Assembly (NCBI RefSeq): GCF_001723285.1
Contig: NZ_LPWG01000013.1
Coordinates: 310,001 to 374,000 of the forward strand
Direction: 5' to 3'
Length of the DNA stretch: 64,000 bases
Source of the DNA: Methyloceanibacter methanicus
GTDB lineage: Bacteria > Pseudomonadota > Alphaproteobacteria > Rhizobiales > Methyloligellaceae
The notes beneath the pieces are model-generated. The model did no database searches and was not told the DNA's origin. It saw only the letters and a list, made by a program, of their open reading frames with translations. Position numbers and translations under genes: made by a program. How positions within the stretch are numbered: the stretch's first letter is position 1; each line of letters starts with the position of its first letter. Of this stretch, positions 59,406-64,000 are shown in pieces.

Positions 59406-59633
59406 ATGGCTGCGGTGACGAAAAGCGGCGGATCGAAACGAGGCGGCGGCGCCAAAGCGCGTTCCGCAGAAGCAAAAGAGCCGGATGCCACGCGCGAAGA
59501 GGTGGCCGACTATATCGCGTCCATGCTCACGAGCCTGCGGCTGCTGGCGCATCGAAAGGATATGGCATTGTTGGCGTATCTGATCGGGGTCGCGCTGGAA
59601 GAGGCGAACGCGCAGAAGGCCGGGCAGGACTGA
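59406..59633 (+). CDS. Small helical hypothetical protein
   Basis: 75 residues from ATG 59406. A Gly/Lys/Ala-rich N-terminus is followed by a single amphipathic helix pair (TREEVADYIASMLTSLRLLAHRKDMALLAYLIGVALEEANAQ). No family is recognised, but codon use and composition are coherent. It is divergent from topA and converges on dprA. Confidence 0.55.
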   Translation: MAAVTKSGGSKRGGGAKARSAEAKEPDATREEVADYIASMLTSLRLLAHRKDMALLAYLIGVALEEANAQKAGQD

Positions 59634-59679
59634 CCCCTATCGGGGCTCCAGCCGAGACCGCACGGCTCGACCCGAAAAA

Positions 59680-60875
59680 TCACGGTTCCACCAGCGACAC
59701 GAGTTGGCGCGGATGGCGCTGCAAGCGTCCCGCGAGATCGAGCTCCAGCAAGATGATGTGGACCTTGCGCGTCTCGACCCCTGTGCAGCGGATGATCTCG
59801 TCGATATCGATCGGACTTGGTCCCAGGGCCTCCAAGACCCGGCTGCGTTCGTTCGGGCCGATATCGGGAAGCGGGCGGGGGACCTCCTGGTCTTCGCTGG
59901 ATGAGAGCTCCGTCCGTGTTGCACCCGCGGGCCTGCCGAGGATGGGCGCGAGAACGTCGACGATGTCGGCCGCCGCCGTAACGAGCGTCGCGCCCTGTTT
60001 CAGGAGGTTGTTGGTGCCGGTGGCGCGCGGGTCGAGCGGGCTTCCCGGCACGGCGAACACCTCGCGTCCCTGTTCGCCCGCCAAGCGGGCCGTGATGAGC
60101 GAGCCGGAGCGCTGGGCGGCTTCCACGACGACGACGCCGAGGGCGATGCCCGAGATCAAGCGGTTACGGCGCGGAAAGTCCTTTGCTTTCGGTCTATGGC
60201 CCGGCATTCGCTCGCTGACGAGAAGGCCGCGCTCCCCGATCGCCTCTTGGAGTTCCGCGTTCTCAGGGGGGTAGACCACGTCGATGCCGCCAGCGACCAC
60301 CGCGATGGTTCCGGCGTCGAGGCTTGCGGCATGGGCCGCCGTATCGATGCCGCGCGCAGCAGCCGATGCGATGGCGAAGCCTCGAGGCCGAGCGCGTTGG
60401 CGATCTGTCTCGTAAACTTTTGTCCGGCGGCGGACCCGTTGCGCGCGCCGACAATGGCCACTATCGGCATGTCGGCGAGCTCCAGCCGCCCCTTCGCGTA
60501 GATCAGGGGCGGGGGCGCATCCACCTGCGCGAGCGCCGGCGGGTAACCGGCTTCGCCATGGGCGACAAGATGGGCGCCAATCCGCTTAGCACGCGCGAGC
60601 TCGGCTTCGGCGTCCTCCATGCTGCAGAGGCGGATGGCCTGCGCCCGTCCGCCGCGCCGCGACAGCTCGGGCAGGGCCTCGATCGCCGCCTCCGCGCCGC
60701 CGAACTGATTGACGAGGGCCCGGAACGTCGCCGGACCGACATTCTCGCTGCGCAGGAGGCGGAGCCAGGCGAGACGTTGCGTGTCGCTCAGGCGCCGTCC
60801 CGTCTCAGGCGTCTTGTTTGCTCCCGCCAATGCGCGATTCCTCACCCCGTCGCAGCCGGCCGATATTCTCCTCAT
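59680..60875 (-). pseudogene. dprA: DNA-processing protein DprA (one frameshift)
   Basis: The N-terminal frame carries SDTQRLAWLRLLRSENVGPATFRALV (SAM-like region), [19 protein letters not shown] and [15 protein letters not shown]. The frame breaks near 60384: adding one G gives [43 protein letters not shown], then [30 protein letters not shown] and a C-terminal winged helix. DprA loads RecA on incoming ssDNA. The ATG at 60875 lies 71 bases inside plsY; a later start is possible. Confidence 0.92.
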
Positions 60876-61440
60876 GACGAAGGTAGAGGAGCACGGTCAT
60901 CAAGCCAAACAGGATGGCAACCGGTCCTTGTCCGGCAACGGCCAGTCCGAGCACCGTGGCCGCGCTCGCGGCGAGCGCGGCCAGCGAGGAATAGCGCGTC
61001 AGCACCGCCACGAGCAGCCAGACGAGGCAGAAGCCGACCGCGGCCGGCCAGTAGAGGCCGAGCGCGACGCCGATATAGGTGGCGACGCCCTTGCCGCCGC
61101 GAAAGCCGAGCCAGACCGGAAAGAGATGACCGAGAAAGGCCCCGAGCCCGGCCGCGAGTGCGCCGTAGGGACCCGCCATCCCGCCGATCAGAACGGCGAC
61201 GGTGCCTTTGAGGAGATCGAGGAGAAGCGTCAGCGCGGCCAGGCCCTTGTTCCCGGTCCGCAGGACGTTGGTCGCGCCGATATTGCCGGAGCCGATCTGC
61301 CGGACGTCCCCGAGTCCTGCGAGCTTCGTCAGAATGAGACCGAACGGAATCGCGCCCAGGAGGTAGCCGATCACGAAGCTCAGGAGGCAAAGGCCGAGCA
61401 TCATCGGCAAGACGGCGGCCCAGCCCTCAGATGGCAGCAT
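60805..61440 (-). CDS. plsY: Acyl-phosphate glycerol-3-phosphate acyltransferase PlsY
   Basis: 211 residues with five TM helices. Motifs: [37 protein letters not shown] (SGNIGATN), [22 protein letters not shown] (GGKGVAT) and EENIGRL. It makes lysophosphatidate from acyl phosphate, the first step of phospholipid synthesis. It lies between pyrC and dprA on the same strand. Confidence 0.96.
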   Translation of the reverse strand: MLPSEGWAAVLPMMLGLCLLSFVIGYLLGAIPFGLILTKLAGLGDVRQIGSGNIGATNVLRTGNKGLAALTLLLDLLKGTVAVLIGGMAGPYGALAAGLGAFLGHLFPVWLGFRGGKGVATYIGVALGLYWPAAVGFCLVWLLVAVLTRYSSLAALAASAATVLGLAVAGQGPVAILFGLMTVLLYLRHEENIGRLRRGEESRIGGSKQDA

Positions 61441-61476
61441 TCTTCCTCCCCCTCAGCCTTGTCGCGGCCGTTCGGG

Positions 61477-62805
61477 TCAACCGTAATGATAGACGGGGCG
61501 ACCGGCAACGAATGTCACCAGCGGGCGTCCTTCGAACCGGGCTTCGTCGAATGGCGTGTTCTTGGACTTGGAGCGGAGATCCTCGCGCGCGACGGTCCAG
61601 GGCATCTCCAGGTCGATCAGGACGAGGTCGGCGGGCGCGCCCTTGACCAGCCGTCCGCCCGGAAGGCCCAACAGCTCGGCGGGGCGTGCCGACAGCGCGT
61701 TCAGGAGCCGGTGCAAGGTGATTTCGCCGTTGTGATATAGACGCAAGCCCGCGCCAAGCATGGTCTCGAGCCCGACCGCCCCGTCATTGGCCTCGGCGAA
61801 GGGGCGGCGCTTGCCTTCCGCCCCGCGCGGATCGTGCGCGGAGACGATCACGTCGATATCGCCCTCGGCAACGCCTTCGACCATCGCTTGCCGGTCATCC
61901 TCGGAGCGGAGCGGCGGCGTCATCTTGAAGAAGGTGCGGTAGGGGCCAATGTCGTTCTCGTTCAGCGTCAGATGATTGATGCTGACGCCGCAGGTCACGG
62001 GCAGGCCTCGCGCCTTTGCGGACCGGATGACCTCCAGGGAGGCACGGCAGGAAATCTGTGCCGCATGGTACCGGCCTCCGGTCAGTTCCACGAGGCGGAT
62101 GTCCCGGTCGAGCATCATGGTTTCGGCTTCCGTCGGGATTCCGCGCAAGCCCAGCCGCGTCGCCACTTCACCTTCGTTCATGACGCCGTCCTCGGCAAGG
62201 TTCGCGTCTTCGAGGTGGTGCACGATCAGCGCACCGTAGTCCTTGGCGTAGGACAGGACGTTCCGCATCAGCTTGGCGTTGGCGACGCTCGTCTTGCCGT
62301 TGGTGAAGGCGATGGCGCCGGCATCGTGCAGCAGGCCGAGTTCGGCCATGTCCTCGCCCTTCAGGTCACGAGTCATGGCCGCCATGGGATGGACATGGAC
62401 GAGGGCGGTGTCGCGGGCGCGGCGGAGCACGAAATCCACCAGTGCCACGTCGTCGATCACCGGGTCCGTGTTCGGCATGCAGCAAATGGTGGTGACGCCG
62501 CCGGCCGCGGCCGCACGGCTCGCGGTCGCCAGCGTCTCGCGGTGTTCGTGTCCCGGCTCCCCGCAAAAGACCATCATGTCGATGAGGCCGGGCGCAACGG
62601 TGCGCCCGCCGCAATCGAGCGACTCCGCGCCCGCGATCGATCCTTCGGTGATGTGCATGCCGAGATCGGCAATGGCGCCGTTGGCGATCAAGAGCCCGCC
62701 AAAGGCGTCCAAACCGGAGGCCGGATCGATCAGCCGCGCATTGACCAGCGCAAGGGGCTTGTGGTGGGCGCGCGTGGCGGCTTCGGCTTCGTGTTCCTGG
62801 TCCAT
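61477..62805 (-). CDS. pyrC: Dihydroorotase-like protein (probably non-catalytic, PyrC')
   Basis: 442 residues of the type-I dihydroorotase fold ([73 protein letters not shown]). The usual metal site DxHxH at the end of strand 1 reads [11 protein letters not shown], so both His are missing. Such pyrC' proteins act as partners of aspartate transcarbamoylase rather than enzymes in other bacteria. The gene overlaps pyrB by 76 bases. An active dihydroorotase would be expected elsewhere. Confidence 0.95.
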   Translation of the reverse strand: MDQEHEAEAATRAHHKPLALVNARLIDPASGLDAFGGLLIANGAIADLGMHITEGSIAGAESLDCGGRTVAPGLIDMMVFCGEPGHEHRETLATASRAAAAGGVTTICCMPNTDPVIDDVALVDFVLRRARDTALVHVHPMAAMTRDLKGEDMAELGLLHDAGAIAFTNGKTSVANAKLMRNVLSYAKDYGALIVHHLEDANLAEDGVMNEGEVATRLGLRGIPTEAETMMLDRDIRLVELTGGRYHAAQISCRASLEVIRSAKARGLPVTCGVSINHLTLNENDIGPYRTFFKMTPPLRSEDDRQAMVEGVAEGDIDVIVSAHDPRGAEGKRRPFAEANDGAVGLETMLGAGLRLYHNGEITLHRLLNALSARPAELLGLPGGRLVKGAPADLVLIDLEMPWTVAREDLRSKSKNTPFDEARFEGRPLVTFVAGRPVYHYG

Positions 62806-63764
62806 TGCGGCTCGTTCGGCAGGTGGCGCGCCAAGGCCTGCAGCACGGCCATGCGCACAGCGACGCCCATCTCCACCTGTTCGCGGATCACGCTGCGTGG
62901 GCTGTCCGCGATCAGGGCATCGATCTCGACGCCGCGGTTCATGGGCCCCGGATGCATCACGATGGCGTCCTCGCGCGCGTTCGCCAGCTTGTCCGCGTCG
63001 AGCCCGTAGAAGTGGAAATACTCCCGCTGGCTCGGGATCAGGCTGGAGGCCATGCGTTCGCGCTGAAGCCGCAGCATCATCACCACATCAGCGTCTCTCA
63101 GACCCTCATGCATGGAGGTGAAGGCTTCCACACCGAGCCGGTCCACGCCCTCGCCAAGCAGGGTCGAGGGCGCCACAACCCGGACGCGGGCGCCGAGCGT
63201 GTTCAGCGACAGGATGTTCGAGCGCGCGACGCGCGAATGCATGATGTCGCCGCAGATCGCGACGGTGAGACCTTCGAAGCGCTTCTTGTGGCGGCGGATG
63301 GTCAGGGCATCGAGCAGGGCCTGGGTGGGATGCTCGTGGCTGCCGTCACCGGCGTTGATGACGGAGCAATCGACCTTCTGGGACAGGAGCTCCACCGCGC
63401 CGGCCGCGTGATGGCGCACCACCAGCAGGTCGGGGCGCATGGCGTTGAGGGTGACGGCGGTGTCGATCAGGGTCTCGCCCTTCTTGATGGACGAGGTCGG
63501 GATCGACATGTTCATCACGTCGGCGCCCAGGCGCTTTCCCGCCAGCTCGAACGAGCTTTGCGTGCGGGTCGAGGCTTCGAAGAAGAGATTGATGAGCGTA
63601 CGGCCGCGCAGGTCGCTGCTCTTCTTGTCGACCCTACGGCTTTGTGCCGCTGCTTCCTCCGAGAGGTCGAGCAACGACACGATCTCGTCCCGCTTCAGAC
63701 CTTCGATGCCGAGAAGGTGGCGATGCGGAAAGGATGGGGTAGGGGCTTCAGCCGCGATGCTCAT
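62730..63764 (-). CDS. pyrB: Aspartate carbamoyltransferase catalytic subunit
   Basis: 344 residues from ATG 63764. Motifs: [23 protein letters not shown] (carbamoyl-phosphate STRT loop), [21 protein letters not shown] (HPTQ), [13 protein letters not shown] and [10 protein letters not shown]. It makes carbamoyl aspartate for pyrimidines. The C-terminus runs 20 or so residues past the usual end ([13 protein letters not shown]...), over the pyrC start. The TTG at 63803 is less likely. Confidence 0.96.
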   Translation of the reverse strand: MSIAAEAPTPSFPHRHLLGIEGLKRDEIVSLLDLSEEAAAQSRRVDKKSSDLRGRTLINLFFEASTRTQSSFELAGKRLGADVMNMSIPTSSIKKGETLIDTAVTLNAMRPDLLVVRHHAAGAVELLSQKVDCSVINAGDGSHEHPTQALLDALTIRRHKKRFEGLTVAICGDIMHSRVARSNILSLNTLGARVRVVAPSTLLGEGVDRLGVEAFTSMHEGLRDADVVMMLRLQRERMASSLIPSQREYFHFYGLDADKLANAREDAIVMHPGPMNRGVEIDALIADSPRSVIREQVEMGVAVRMAVLQALARHLPNEPQWTRNTKPKPPRAPTTSPLRWSMRG

Positions 63765-63927
63765 TGAAGTGCACTGTATAGGCCCCGGCCGAAAAAGCTT
63801 CAAGCGCGGGGCGGACCCTCCCGCAGAAACAAGGGATTGCCGTTAATCTCATTTGTGTGGGGAACACTTGTGCGCGCCGAATCAACGGAGTGTGCCGGCG
63901 GAGTAACTTCGAATCTGCACCACGCAG

Positions 63928-63999
63928 TCAATTGCTCTTCTTTTGGGCGCTCTCGATACCGGCGCGTAGCCGCTGCGCCAGTTCATGATCCGGTTCGAG
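63928..63999 (-). CDS. C-terminal end of an unidentified gene (partial)
   Basis: Reading into the window from its right edge, the minus strand encodes LEPDHELAQRLRAGIESAQKK then Ser-Asn and TGA at 63928-63930. Codon choice matches the surroundings. Too short to identify. It would be the gene upstream of pyrB, about 160 bases away. Confidence 0.4.
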   Translation of the reverse strand, partial: LEPDHELAQRLRAGIESAQKKSN

Positions 64000-64000
64000 T

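Overview
This window is a high-GC chromosomal segment from an alphaproteobacterium, most likely a methylotrophic member of the Hyphomicrobiales. The evidence is the gene set (divK-pleD beside rpmG, clpS-clpA, an EipB-type DUF1849 protein, DUF1489, DUF983), a conserved rnr-topA-dprA-plsY-pyrC-pyrB block, and a PQQ locus built around a XoxF-type methanol dehydrogenase that carries the lanthanide-coordinating Asp-Tyr-Asp signature. The genus is inference; no rRNA is present. The only RNA gene seen is tRNA-Leu(GAG).

Layout. 1-15 kb: the 3' end of pccB, then about 11.7 kb of envelope and efflux genes (DmeF-type metal exporter, haem-binding DUF3365 protein, MliC-type protein, several secreted unknowns, a degenerate cupredoxin with a poly-Asp tail, a J-domain protein, and an RND pump with membrane fusion protein and GbsR/MarR regulator), then pccA, acyP and lipB. 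A perfect 40-bp palindrome lies between the regulator and pccA. 15-20.6 kb: tRNA-Leu, a pentameric ligand-gated ion channel, a broken haloacid dehalogenase, a large secreted protein with a possible papain-like Cys/His pair, and a bile-acid:sodium symporter homologue. 20.6-28 kb: the minus-strand quinoprotein locus, in transcription order LuxR-type response regulator, xoxF, a MoxJ-like binding protein fused to ankyrin repeats, a PQQ-associated ABC-type binding protein, and a YVTN beta-propeller.

28-35 kb: a secreted protein with a VHL-like beta domain, mgtE, a YdcF protein, a bufferin-type RiPP cluster (precursor bufA, MNIO maturase bufB, partner bufC), a UspA pair protein and DUF1489. 35-46 kb: panC, putA, a VWA protein beside a membrane J-domain protein, a D-Ala-D-Ala carboxypeptidase with SPOR domain, a phasin, clpS and clpA. 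46-53.5 kb: HIT protein, dodecin, a ridA-GDPD-acyltransferase group, eipB, divK-pleD and rpmG. 53.5-64 kb: DUF983, rnr, topA, dprA, plsY, pyrC, pyrB and the end of one more gene.

Two features cut across the window. First, nine loci read as frameshifted, including rnr, dprA and putA. Nearly every break is repaired by adding a single base, usually a G beside a G. This looks more like consensus sequencing error than gene decay, so those genes are probably intact in the organism. Second, three copies of a 32-nt palindromic repeat lie in intergenic gaps, two of them facing each other downstream of clpA.
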